64,000 nucleotides of DNA, taken from CANJIV01 sp046330225 (lineage in GTDB: Bacteria; Actinomycetota; Thermoleophilia; Solirubrobacterales; Solirubrobacteraceae). The stretch is from the NCBI GenBank assembly GCA_046330225.1, contig JAXLTD010000010.1:62001-126000 (forward strand). Direction: 5' to 3'. Shown here in pieces: positions 18,909 through 29,377 of the stretch; the first letter of the stretch is position 1; every line of letters starts with the position of its first letter. The position numbers and the translations under genes are program-made. The notes under the pieces are model-generated. The model worked only from the letters and a program-made list of their open reading frames with translations. It was not told where the DNA came from and did no database searches.

Positions 18909-19760
18909 TGGCGCCGGCGGTGCGCGCGGCGGCCGCCGGCGCCGCGCTGCTGCGCTGGTATCGCGGCGCCGCCCGGGACCTGCCCTGGCGGCGCACCCGC
19001 GACCCCTACGCGATTCTCGTCGCCGAGGTCATGCTCCAGCAGACCCAGGTCGCCCGCGTGCTGCCGCGCTGGGCCGCCTTCCTCGAGCGCTTCCCCACCG
19101 CCGAGGCGCTGGCCGCGGCCTCGCCCGCGGACGTTCTGCGGGAGTGGGCCGGCCTCGGGTACAACCGCCGCGCCCTGGCGCTGCGGGCCGCCGCGCGAGC
19201 CGCGGCGCGCGACGGCTGGCCGCGCAGCGCCGGCGCGCTGCGGGCGCTCCCCGGCGTCGGCCCGTACACGGATCGCCGCCGTCGCCTCGGCGGCGTTCCG
19301 GGAGCCCGTGCCGGCGGTCGACACCAACGTCCGCCGGGTCGTCGAGCGCTTCGACCGCCGCCGCCGGACGCCGGCGGCGCTGGCCGCCCGGGCCGCCCGG
19401 CTCCAGCGGGCCGCCAGCGGGGGCGATCCCGAGGCCGCGGCGGCCTGGAACCAGGCGATGATGGAGCTCGGGGCCACCGTCTGCCGGCCCCGCCGCCCGG
19501 ACTGCGCCGCCTGCCCGCTGCCCGGCTGCCGCACGCGCGGGCGGGCGCCGCTGGCGGCCCGCGGCCGCCCGGCGCCGCCCCGGGTGCCGTTCGAGGCGAC
19601 CGACCGCTGGGTCCGCGGCCGCGTCGTGGCGGCGCTCGCAGCCGGGGACGGCCTGCCGGAGGGCATCGACGCCGGGCGGCTGGAGCGGGCGGTCGACGCG
19701 CTGGCCCGCGACGGCCTCGTCGTCCGCGGGCCCGACGGCGTGGCCCTGCCGGACGCCTGA
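18908..19760 (+). pseudogene. mutY: A/G-specific adenine glycosylase, interrupted by a frameshift
   Basis: MutY removes adenine paired with 8-oxoguanine. The first frame (18908 to about 19270) gives the HhH-glycosylase start with EVMLQQTQV (catalytic Glu) and the helix-hairpin-helix LPGVGPYT. The reading then needs to shift: from 19272 the other forward frame continues IAAVASAAF and VDTNVRR (catalytic Asp). The iron-sulfur ligands follow as C-x6-C-x2-C-x4-C, and the C-terminus (to 19760) is complete. A two-base loss at 19271 (ACG-GCG-ATC becoming ACG-GATC) would explain it exactly. The rest is intact with no further stops, so a sequencing error or very recent mutation is as likely as an old pseudogene. 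No C-terminal NUDIX domain is present. Confidence 0.85.
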
Positions 19761-19833
19761 GCGTGATCCGGGGTTATTGCGGTGGACCGCCGGCGCCGGG
19801 CCGGGATACGCTGGGCGCTCACCGCACGAATCC

Positions 19834-19839
19834 AGGAGG
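19834..19839 (+). promoter_or_regulatory. Ribosome binding site of the coiled-coil protein gene
   Basis: AGGAGG, 9 bases before the GTG at 19849. It sets this start over the longer in-frame reading from 19777. Confidence 0.75.
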
Positions 19840-19848
19840 CAGCATCTC

Positions 19849-20373
19849 GTGAGCACCAGCCAGGGGGACGGAGTCGAGGTCGCGGCGATCCGCGCCGGCG
19901 CCGAGGCGACCGCGGGCATGGCGGCGCGCCTCGCGGCGGTCGAGGCCGAGGTTGCCGCGCTGCGCGCCGAGCTGGCCGGCCTGCGCGGCGCCGCCCCGGC
20001 AGCGCCCGCCGCCCCAGCCACGCCCGCCGGCCCGGCTGGCGGCCTCGGGCAGCACGGCACCGGTCCGGTCGTCGCCGACTCGTTCGGCGTCGTGGAACCG
20101 GGGGACGAGACCTCGGGCGCCGAGCCGCGCGGCTCGGGGTCGGGGACCGGGGAGGACGTCGATCCCGAGCCGGCGGCGAAGTCCGGCTCGGTGCCGCCGC
20201 TTGCCGACAGCTTCGGCGCCGGGGGGACGGACGACGAGGGTGCCCGCATCGTGGCGCTCAACATGGCGCTCAACGGCACCTCGCGCGAGGACGTCGACAA
20301 GTACCTCGCCGAGCACTTCGAGCTCGCGGACCGCGCGGCCCTGCTCGACGAGGTGTACGCGAAGGTCACCTGA
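19849..20373 (+). CDS. Uncharacterised protein with coiled coil and C-terminal helical module
   Basis: A 174-residue soluble protein of unknown function. Residues about 10-50 form an Ala/Glu/Leu-rich coiled coil. A low-complexity Pro/Ala/Gly/Glu linker (about 50-125) contains two related VADSFG / LADSFG segments. The C-terminal 45 residues form a conserved-looking helical unit (NMALNGTSREDVDKYL, then LLDEVY). The end module and disordered centre suggest an adaptor or scaffolding role, which is inference. It lies between mutY and uvrA and has its own AGGAGG site. A perfect hairpin follows the stop. Confidence 0.6.
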   Translation: MSTSQGDGVEVAAIRAGAEATAGMAARLAAVEAEVAALRAELAGLRGAAPAAPAAPATPAGPAGGLGQHGTGPVVADSFGVVEPGDETSGAEPRGSGSGTGEDVDPEPAAKSGSVPPLADSFGAGGTDDEGARIVALNMALNGTSREDVDKYLAEHFELADRAALLDEVYAKVT

Positions 20374-20382
20374 GGCAGCAGA

Positions 20383-20410
20383 CGGGCCCGCGTTGGGAGG
20401 CGCGGGCCCG
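20383..20410 (+). terminator. Hairpin after the coiled-coil protein gene
   Basis: A perfect 10-base inverted repeat (20383-20392 with 20401-20410) encloses an 8-base loop, starting 10 bases after the stop. There is no T-run, so it may terminate in the actinobacterial T-less manner. Confidence 0.5.
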
Positions 20411-20547
20411 GGTGCGCGTTGCTGCTTTGCCCTCCGAGGCAAGGCGTTCACCAGTGGGAACGCGCCAACCGTACGGAGGTTGCGGCCCAGCCGCACCGGC
20501 GGCGTCAGCAGCCAGACCGCGCTGGCCGGTCGTTCCGGCCTGCCGAT

Positions 20548-20561
20548 CGAACGTCTGTTCG
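20548..20561 (+). promoter_or_regulatory. LexA-binding SOS box in the uvrA promoter
   Basis: CGAACGTCTGTTCG matches the Gram-positive SOS box core GAAC-N4-GTTC exactly, with the outer C/G pair also present. It ends 6 bases before the -10 box and 22 bases before the uvrA start, overlapping the promoter as expected for repression by LexA. Confidence 0.85.
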
Positions 20562-20567
20562 GCTCAC

Positions 20568-20573
20568 TAGACT
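20568..20573 (+). promoter_or_regulatory. -10 box (TAGACT) of uvrA
   Basis: It lies 10 bases before the ATG and directly downstream of the SOS box. Confidence 0.5.
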
Positions 20574-20583
20574 TGTGCTTCCG

Positions 20584-23457
<2,874 letters not shown>

Positions 23458-23468
23458 GCGGCCCGCCG

Positions 23469-24632
23469 ATGCCGGGCGGAGCCGCAGCGCCGCGCAGCGC
23501 GACCGTGATCGGCGGCGGGATCGGAGGCCTGGCGGCCGCCGTGGCGCTGCGCCAGGCCGGCTGGGCAACGCAGGTGTACGAGCGGGCGCCGGCGCTGGAG
23601 GCGGCGGGCGCGGGCATCACGCTGTTCGCCAACGCGATCAAGGCCCTGCGGCAGCTAGGCCTGGCCGACGCCGTCGCGGCGGCCGGCGAGCGGGATCTGG
23701 CGCCGGAGATCAGGCGTCCGGACGGCAGGGTGCTGGCAGCCGCGCCCGGGGCGGCGCTCGAGCAGCGCTTCGGCGCGCCCAGCATCGCACTGCACCGTGC
23801 TGACCTGCAACGGATCCTCCTGGAGGCCCAGGCCGCGCCGCCGGTGCTCGGGGCCGAACTCACGGGAATGACGGAGGACGCTGGCGGCATCACGGCCACC
23901 TTCGCCGACGGGAGTGCCGCCCGGTCCGCGGTGCTGATCGCGGCCGACGGCGCGAATTCGACGGCGCGCCGACAGCTGTTTCCCGGCTGGGAGGCCAGGC
24001 CGGCCGGCTACTCCGCGTGGCGCGGGGTCGTGATGCTGCCGTCAGCGGACCGCCCGAGAGTCGCGACCGAGACCTGGGGGCGGGGGGTGCGCTTCGGGGC
24101 GGTGCCGATCGGGGGCGGGCGCACCTACTGGTTCGCGACCGCGAACAGCGCCGGGCCGCCCGCCGAGGGCGAGGCGGCCGCCGGCTTCCTGCGCGGTGCC
24201 TTCGGCGCCTGGCATGCGCCGATTCCGGCGCTGCTGGCGGCCACCGACCCGGCGGCGATCATCGCGACACCGATCGTTGACCTGCCGCCGCGGCCGCGCT
24301 GGGCCGCGGGGCGCGCGGCCGTGCTCGGCGACGCGGCCCACGCGATGACGCCCAACCTGGGCCAGGGCGCCGGCCAGGCATTGGAGGACGCGGTCGTCCT
24401 GGGCGCCTGCCTCGGGGCCGCCACGTCCGCGGAGCCCGCGGCTGCGCTCGCCGCCTACGCGCAGCGCCGCCACGCCCGCGCCGGGTGGATCGCCACGCGG
24501 TCGCGCCGCCTGGGCCGCCTCGGCCAGCTCCGCGGCGCCGCGACGTGCGCGCTGCGCGATGCTGTCGTGCGGGCGACCCCCGAGGCCGCCACCCTGCGCG
24601 CGCTCGATCGGATCGCCGGCTTCGAGCCGTAG
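23469..24632 (+). CDS. FAD-dependent monooxygenase (PHBH/TetX-like)
   Basis: A 387-residue flavoprotein hydroxylase of class A type. FAD-binding GGGIGGLAAAVAL lies near residue 16, the middle motif LIAADGANS near 160, and GDAAHAMTPNLGQGA near 290 with the family GD signature. Members hydroxylate aromatic or polycyclic compounds with NAD(P)H and oxygen. The substrate is unknown. It begins 11 bases after uvrA without a box of its own, so it may be read from the uvrA promoter. Confidence 0.82.
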   Translation: MPGGAAAPRSATVIGGGIGGLAAAVALRQAGWATQVYERAPALEAAGAGITLFANAIKALRQLGLADAVAAAGERDLAPEIRRPDGRVLAAAPGAALEQRFGAPSIALHRADLQRILLEAQAAPPVLGAELTGMTEDAGGITATFADGSAARSAVLIAADGANSTARRQLFPGWEARPAGYSAWRGVVMLPSADRPRVATETWGRGVRFGAVPIGGGRTYWFATANSAGPPAEGEAAAGFLRGAFGAWHAPIPALLAATDPAAIIATPIVDLPPRPRWAAGRAAVLGDAAHAMTPNLGQGAGQALEDAVVLGACLGAATSAEPAAALAAYAQRRHARAGWIATRSRRLGRLGQLRGAATCALRDAVVRATPEAATLRALDRIAGFEP

Positions 24633-24635
24633 AGT
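24630..24635 (+). promoter_or_regulatory. -10 box (TAGAGT) of the acyltransferase gene
   Basis: It includes the last two bases of the monooxygenase stop codon and lies 7 bases before GTG 24643, favouring that start over GTG 24634. Confidence 0.4.
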
Positions 24636-24642
24636 GCGGCCC

Positions 24643-25239
24643 GTGGATCCGCGGCTGAAGCTCTACCTGCAGAAGTGGCGCTGGTACCAGCGCAACGCGC
24701 TGCCCTGGAACCGGGCGGCGATCCACCGCGAGTTCCTGCGCCGCGGAGCCTTCGTGCGCTGGCCGGTCGAGGGGAACGTTCTCGAGGCGCTGCGGGAAGG
24801 CCGCCTCGAGATCGGCGCCGAGGCGCTGCTCGAGCCGGGCGTGTGGCTCACCGCGCCCGGCGACGCCCGGATCCGCATCGGGTCCGGCACGTTCCTGAAC
24901 CGCAACGTCATGGTGGCGGCGGTGAGCCTCGTGGAGATCGGGGACCATTGCATGCTCGCCAACGGCTGCTTCGTCACCGACGGCAACCATCGGTTCGACG
25001 ACCCCGACGCCCCGGTGCCCTGGCAGGGCTTCGACAGCAAGGGCCCGACGCGCATCGGCGACAACGTGTGGTGCGGGGCCAACGTCGTGGTCACGAGCGG
25101 CGTGACGATCGGGCAGCGGACCGTGGTGGGCGCCAACAGCGTCGTGACCCAGGACCTGCCGCCCTTCTCGATCGCGGCCGGCGCCCCGGCCCGGGTGCTG
25201 CGCACGATCGACTACGGCGGCGCCGAGGCGGGCCGTTAA
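24643..25239 (+). CDS. Left-handed beta-helix acyltransferase (hexapeptide repeat family)
   Basis: A 198-residue acyltransferase of the maltose/galactoside O-acetyltransferase superfamily. Hexapeptide repeats run from about residue 60. The catalytic-His region NHRFDDPD is near 115, and the C-terminal coil (TRIGDNVWCGANVVV, GVTIGQRTVVGANSVV) ends in GAPARVLR. These enzymes acetylate sugars on their hydroxyls. The basic N-terminal YLQKWRWYQRN region is unusual for short members and might contact membrane or partner. A strong hairpin follows the stop. Confidence 0.8.
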   Translation: MDPRLKLYLQKWRWYQRNALPWNRAAIHREFLRRGAFVRWPVEGNVLEALREGRLEIGAEALLEPGVWLTAPGDARIRIGSGTFLNRNVMVAAVSLVEIGDHCMLANGCFVTDGNHRFDDPDAPVPWQGFDSKGPTRIGDNVWCGANVVVTSGVTIGQRTVVGANSVVTQDLPPFSIAAGAPARVLRTIDYGGAEAGR

Positions 25240-25243
25240 CTGC

Positions 25244-25271
25244 GCCGGCCGGGCCCGAGGGCCCGGCCGGC
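25244..25271. terminator. Bidirectional hairpin between convergent genes
   Basis: A perfect 13-base GC-only inverted repeat (25244-25256 with 25259-25271) fills the gap between the acyltransferase stop and the end of the TSP3 gene. The actual loop is probably four bases or more. No T-run is seen. Confidence 0.6.
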
Positions 25272-25299
25272 AGCTCACGGAACGCGGTCGTGAGGCTGG

Positions 25300-26193
25300 T
25301 CAGGCTCCGGGCGCCGCGGCCGGGGCCGGGGCCGCCGGCGGCGCCTTGACGAGCTCGATCTCGTGGAACACCGAGCCCGCCGCGGTCACCTCGATCTCGG
25401 CCTGGTGGACGGCCGTGCCGGCGACGAGGTCGGCGGCGGTGCACTGGCCCTCGCCGTCGTCATCGGACTCGGGCTTGTCGCCGGAGGCGCCGGGCGTGTC
25501 GTCGTCGCCCTCGGAGCCCCGGCCGGAGCCAGGGGTGTCCTCGGCGGACCCGCTGCCGTCGTGACGGCTGGCGCCGTGGCTGCCGTGGCCGCGCTCGTGG
25601 TCGCCCTCGGACTCGCACTTGATCTCGGTGCTGGCGTTCACCGTGCCGCTGACCGTGGTCCCGTTGGCCAAAGTGATCGACAGCGCGCCGGTCTTCGCGT
25701 CGAACGAGGCGATCGTCCCGGCCTGCTCGGCGCCGTCCTTCACGCCGTCGTCGTCGGTGTCGGGATCCTTGGGGTCGTTGCCCGTGCGGTCCTCTGCGGC
25801 GTTCGCGAGGTGGTCGCGGTCGCGATCCTCCCGGCCGTCCGGGCGCCCGTTGCCGTTCGTGTCGCGGCTGCGGGGGTTCGTGCCTTCGCGGTCCTCGTTG
25901 CCGTTGTCCACGCCGTCACGGTCCGCATCCTCGTTGGCGTCGTTGACGCCGTCGTTGTCGGTGTCGGCGTCGCGCGGGTCGGTGTGGGCCCGGTACTCGG
26001 CGATGTTGCGCAGGCCGTCGCGGTCCGGATCGCGGCTGGCGTCGTTGCGAGCGGTGCTGAGATGGTGCTGGCGCTCCCAGCGGTCGGGCATGCCGTCGTG
26101 GTCGCGGTCGCGGGCCTTGGCCGAGGCGGCGGCCGGGACCGCCAGCACCACGAGGGCGGCCAAGGCGGTGATGGTGGTGCGTAGCTTGGGCAT
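25300..26193 (-). CDS. Secreted calcium-binding protein with thrombospondin type 3 repeats
   Basis: A 297-residue exported protein. A signal peptide (about 1-25, ending ASAKA) is followed by seven Asp-rich calcium-binding repeats, such as DRDHDGMPD, DTDNDGVND, DADRDGVDN, DTNGNGRPD and DTDDDGVKD, over about 28-160. The first contains the MPDRWER pattern. A beta-like segment (about 165-190), an acidic/His-rich linker, and a C-terminal domain of about 60 residues with an Ala/Pro tail follow. It is probably a surface or extracellular adhesive protein stiffened by calcium. AAAGGAG four bases before the ATG supports the start. The sigma factor gene lies just upstream on the same strand. Confidence 0.75.
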   Translation of the reverse strand: MPKLRTTITALAALVVLAVPAAASAKARDRDHDGMPDRWERQHHLSTARNDASRDPDRDGLRNIAEYRAHTDPRDADTDNDGVNDANEDADRDGVDNGNEDREGTNPRSRDTNGNGRPDGREDRDRDHLANAAEDRTGNDPKDPDTDDDGVKDGAEQAGTIASFDAKTGALSITLANGTTVSGTVNASTEIKCESEGDHERGHGSHGASRHDGSGSAEDTPGSGRGSEGDDDTPGASGDKPESDDDGEGQCTAADLVAGTAVHQAEIEVTAAGSVFHEIELVKAPPAAPAPAAAPGA

Positions 26194-26316
26194 TTCGCTC
26201 CTTTGCCCCGTCGGTGCGACCGGGCCTCTGGAAAGGACGTTCGGGGGTTGGGACGCGGCCGGTCCGGAAAGGTCACGGTCCGCACGGAACGGAACGGACG
26301 GACGGCCGGCCGGCCG

Positions 26317-27687
26317 TCAGGGCGACCCGTCGCCGCCGTGATCGCCGCCCGGGGTGTCGGACGGGCTGGCGCCGGACGGATCGCTGCTGGTGCTTCCGCC
26401 GCCGGAGGACTCGCCACCGCCCGAGGACTCGGACGCTCCGGACGATCCCTCGCCGGACGACTCGGCGCCCGAGGACTCGCCGCCGCCAGAGGAATCGCTC
26501 GGCGACGAATCCTCGCGGCTGCTGCCGGACCGGTCGCGCCCGGACCTGGACCCGGACTCGCTGCGACCGGAGCCGCTGCGATCGGACCCGCTGCGATCGG
26601 ACCCGCTGCGGCCGCTCCGTTCGCCGCTGCCCGAACGGTCGCCCGACCGGTCCTCCGAGCCGCCGGAGTCGCGCGAGGAGGACGGGCGCTCCCCGCTCCC
26701 GTTCCCTCTCCCCGAACCCGGCCTGCTGCGCTGTCCGTCGCCCGAGCGGGCGCCGTCGCTCCCGGCCGACGGGGCGGACCCCGGTCCGTCCGAACTGCCG
26801 CTTTGGCTCGTGCCCGAGCCGCTCCGTCCCCCGGCCTCCCGCACGAGGGTCGTGGCCGAGCCGCCGCCGGCGTCCCCGGCGCTGCCGGCGGTGCCGCTCG
26901 GGCCTGCGCTGGCGCGGGGCGGCGCGGCCGAGCTCGTGCTGGCGGTCTCGGCCAGCTTGACCGAGCCGGTCGCGATCGCGCCCGCGGCGACGACGACCGC
27001 GGCGGTCTTCACCGCCGCGGCGCCCGCTCCCGCCGCGCCCGCGCCGGCGGCGAGCTCGGCGATGCGCCCGGTCGCCTCCACGGCGGTCGGGCCTCCGGCG
27101 GCGGCCGCCCAGGCAGCGGCGGGCAGCGGGGTCACCGCCGTGGCGGCGGCGCGCAGGGTCGCGCGGGCCCGGTGAACGAGCTGGCGGACCGCGCCCTCGC
27201 TGACGCCCAGGTCGCGGGCGATGTCGGCGCGGCTGTCGCCCTCGATCGCTGTGCGCAGCAGGGCCTCGCGCTGGCTCTCGGGCAGCGCGGCGACGCCGGC
27301 CAGCGTCTCGCGGATCACGGCCCGGCGCTCGACGTCCTCCTCGGTGCTGCCGAGCGAGCTCAGCGACTCCGAGAGCTCGGAGAGGTCATAGCCGCTCTGC
27401 CGGATCGCGTCCAGGGAGGCGTTGCGGGCCACGGTGTAGAGCCAGGGACGCAGGTCGCGCACGCTCGCGCGGCCCGTGCTGAGCGCCGTCCAGGCATTGA
27501 GGAAGGCCTGCTGGAGCACGTCGTCGGCCCGTGGCTCGGGCAGCAGGCGCCGGACGTAGCGGCGCAGCGGGGCCCGGTAGCGCTGGACGATGGCCTCGAA
27601 GGCGCGCTCGTGCCCGGACTGGGCGAGCGCCAGCAGGCGCTCGTCGGACTGGGTGCCCAGCAGGGCAGTGGAGATGATGGGGGTCAT
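26317..27687 (-). CDS. ECF-like sigma-70 factor with possible membrane helix and long Ser/Gly/Arg/Asp tail
   Basis: A 456-residue sigma factor, over twice the usual ECF length. Sigma region 2 spans about 27-97 (FEAIVQRYRAPL; DDVLQQAFLNAW; RPWLYTVARNA). Sigma region 4 spans about 133-180 (LPESQREALLR; the helix-turn-helix RADIARDLGVSEGAVRQL). After residue 180, an Ala-rich hydrophobic segment (about 213-242) could cross the membrane. It is followed by about 210 residues of Ser, Gly, Asp, Arg and Glu. No anti-sigma gene is adjacent, so the tail may regulate the factor in cis. The calcium-repeat protein gene follows 123 bases downstream on the same strand. Targets are unknown. Confidence 0.82.
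   Translation of the reverse strand: MTPIISTALLGTQSDERLLALAQSGHERAFEAIVQRYRAPLRRYVRRLLPEPRADDVLQQAFLNAWTALSTGRASVRDLRPWLYTVARNASLDAIRQSGYDLSELSESLSSLGSTEEDVERRAVIRETLAGVAALPESQREALLRTAIEGDSRADIARDLGVSEGAVRQLVHRARATLRAAATAVTPLPAAAWAAAAGGPTAVEATGRIAELAAGAGAAGAGAAAVKTAAVVVAAGAIATGSVKLAETASTSSAAPPRASAGPSGTAGSAGDAGGGSATTLVREAGGRSGSGTSQSGSSDGPGSAPSAGSDGARSGDGQRSRPGSGRGNGSGERPSSSRDSGGSEDRSGDRSGSGERSGRSGSDRSGSDRSGSGRSESGSRSGRDRSGSSREDSSPSDSSGGGESSGAESSGEGSSGASESSGGGESSGGGSTSSDPSGASPSDTPGGDHGGDGSP
26561..26605 (+). repeat. 15-bp direct repeats in the sigma factor tail
   Basis: Three units, CTGCGACCGGAGCCG, then two identical CTGCGATCGGACCCG copies, are followed by a diverged fourth. On the coding strand they give repeated Arg-Ser-Gly-Ser-Asp blocks. 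Confidence 0.7.
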
Positions 27688-27837
27688 GGTGAGCGCCGGC
27701 GCCCCCGGGACGGGGCTCCGCGTCCCTTGTGACGAGGGTAGCGGCCCAAAGTCACGGAAGACATTTCGGCGCGTGGCGCCCGCAGCTTGACCCGGCCGAC
27801 CGCCCGGAGGATGCTGACGGTCGGCATGCCCGCGAGC

Positions 27838-27843
27838 AGGAGG
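27838..27843 (+). promoter_or_regulatory. Ribosome binding site of the secreted hypothetical gene
   Basis: AGGAGG, 8 bases before the ATG at 27852. Confidence 0.75.
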
Positions 27844-27851
27844 AGTCGGAG

Positions 27852-28424
27852 ATGGCGGTTCGTCGCATTGTCATGGCAGCCCTGGTCGCCTCGCTCGTGC
27901 TGGCCGCGCCCGCGCTCGCCAGGCTCCCGCGCCCCAAGACGACGCTGATCGTCCCCGGGAGGTCGCTCGCGGGCGTCAAGCTCGACATGACGCAGGCCCA
28001 GGCCCTGGGCCAGTGGGGCGCGACGTCGTGCTCGAGCGGCGTATGCCGATGGATCGGTCCCGGAAACCCCAGCCAGGCCGAGCGGGCGACCGTGAGCCTC
28101 TGGCGGGGGAAGGTGGTCGGGATCGCGATCACCGCGGGGTGGACGGGGGCGAACGTCAAGTTCAAGCCCGGCGTCCTGTCGAGATGGCGGACCGCCAAGG
28201 GCATTCAGCTCGGCTCGAAGAAGAGCGCGGTCCGGAGGGCGTATCCGTCGGCCAAGGCGAACACCGGAGAGGCGGTCCAGGGCTACGACCTGTTCGCCGG
28301 CGCGCGCCCGAACCTCAGCGTCACGCGGTTCTCGACGTCCGGGCACGGCGCGACGCCGACGCTGATCCGAGGCATCGAGGTCAACTGGGACGTGTGCCAC
28401 TTCATGCGCGATACGTGCGGCTGA
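27852..28424 (+). CDS. Secreted protein of unknown function
   Basis: A 190-residue exported protein. A cleavable-looking signal peptide (about 1-24, ending APALARL) precedes a domain that begins with a SLAGVKLDMTQAQAL segment. This pattern (G-V-x-L-x-M-T, then helix) is common at the start of small secreted lineage-specific proteins in this kind of genome. Four cysteines (SCSSGVC and VCHFMRDTC) could form two disulfides. There is no catalytic motif that I recognise. It is divergent from the sigma factor gene (164-base gap) and convergent with panB. Confidence 0.6.
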   Translation: MAVRRIVMAALVASLVLAAPALARLPRPKTTLIVPGRSLAGVKLDMTQAQALGQWGATSCSSGVCRWIGPGNPSQAERATVSLWRGKVVGIAITAGWTGANVKFKPGVLSRWRTAKGIQLGSKKSAVRRAYPSAKANTGEAVQGYDLFAGARPNLSVTRFSTSGHGATPTLIRGIEVNWDVCHFMRDTCG

Positions 28425-28448
28425 GCGTCACGGGAGCTTCGGCGCGCC

Positions 28449-29366
28449 TCAGCTCATGAAGTCGTACGCGCCGGTGTGGTGCTCGGTCATCCGCGCCCGG
28501 AAGCGCTCGAGCTCCTCGGGGTCGATCGAATAGGTGTGATCGGCGGTCGGATACCGGCCGGTGCGCACGTCCTGGGCGTACTCGCGGACCCCGGCCGCCA
28601 TCTCGTCGCCGATGTCGCGGTAGCGCTTCACGAAGCGGGCGCCGTGCCCGTCGCGGATGCCGAGGAGGTCGTGGAACACCAGGACCTGGCCGTCGGTCGA
28701 CGGGCCCGCGCCGATCCCGATCACCGGGATCTCGAGCCGGGCCATCATGAGCTCGGCCACCGCGGCCGGGATCGCCTCGAGGACGATCGAGAAGCAGCCG
28801 GCGTCCTGGAGCGCCATCGCATCGCGGGCGACGTCGGCGGCCCGCTGGGCGGTCCGGCCCTGGGCCCGGTAGCCGCCGAGCGCCGTGGCCGTCTGGGGCG
28901 TGAGCCCGACGTGGCCCATCACCGGGATCCCGGCCCGGGCGATGGCCCGGGCGCGGTCCACCGACGACCCGCCGCCTTCGAGCTTGACGGCATCGCAGCC
29001 GGCCTCCTTGACGAACCGCTGAGCCGTGGCGATCGCCGCCTCGTCGGAGGCCTCGTAGGACCCGAAGGGCAGGTCGCCGACCAGCAGCGGCGTGCGCAGG
29101 CCGCGCCGCACCGCCCGGGCGAGCATCAGCATCTCGTCCATCCCGACGGGCACCGTCGTGTCGTAGCCGAGGACGGTCATGGCTGCCGAATCGCCGACGA
29201 GGACGACATCGACCTCGGCGGCCTCGGCCGCGCGGGCCGACGGGAAGTCGTACGCCGTGACCATGACGATCGGCGTCCCGGCCTCCTTCATCTCCTGCAG
29301 CCGCGGGAGCGTCACCGGCGGCCGGCCGGGGTCGGGGGAGTCGGGCACGCGGGGGGCGGAGGACAT
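28449..29366 (-). CDS. panB: 3-methyl-2-oxobutanoate hydroxymethyltransferase
   Basis: Transfers a hydroxymethyl group from 5,10-methylene-THF to alpha-ketoisovalerate, giving ketopantoate, the first step to pantothenate. The 305 residues include VTAYDFPSA near the start, the metal/substrate region VLVGDSAAM, KLEGG, GHVGLTPQ, and IGIGAGPSTDGQVLVFHD with the conserved acidic groups. The ATG at 29366 gives the normal length; the much longer open frame upstream is a by-product of GC-rich panC read in another frame. It lies 11 bases after the PanC fusion gene on the same strand, forming a two-gene pantothenate operon. Confidence 0.96.
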   Translation of the reverse strand: MSSAPRVPDSPDPGRPPVTLPRLQEMKEAGTPIVMVTAYDFPSARAAEAAEVDVVLVGDSAAMTVLGYDTTVPVGMDEMLMLARAVRRGLRTPLLVGDLPFGSYEASDEAAIATAQRFVKEAGCDAVKLEGGGSSVDRARAIARAGIPVMGHVGLTPQTATALGGYRAQGRTAQRAADVARDAMALQDAGCFSIVLEAIPAAVAELMMARLEIPVIGIGAGPSTDGQVLVFHDLLGIRDGHGARFVKRYRDIGDEMAAGVREYAQDVRTGRYPTADHTYSIDPEELERFRARMTEHHTGAYDFMS

Positions 29367-29377
29367 GCGGGTTCCCT

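Noticed and set aside
20437..20469. Inverted GCGTTC...GAACGC half-sites and a small TTGCC/GGCAA stem near 20440-20470.
   Set aside because: The half-sites are in the wrong orientation for a LexA box and the stems are short; they may simply be part of the region after the hairpin terminator.
26203..27732. Plus-strand frame of 509 codons opposite the sigma factor gene.
   Set aside because: It mirrors the low-complexity tail of the sigma factor and has no start signal or domain.
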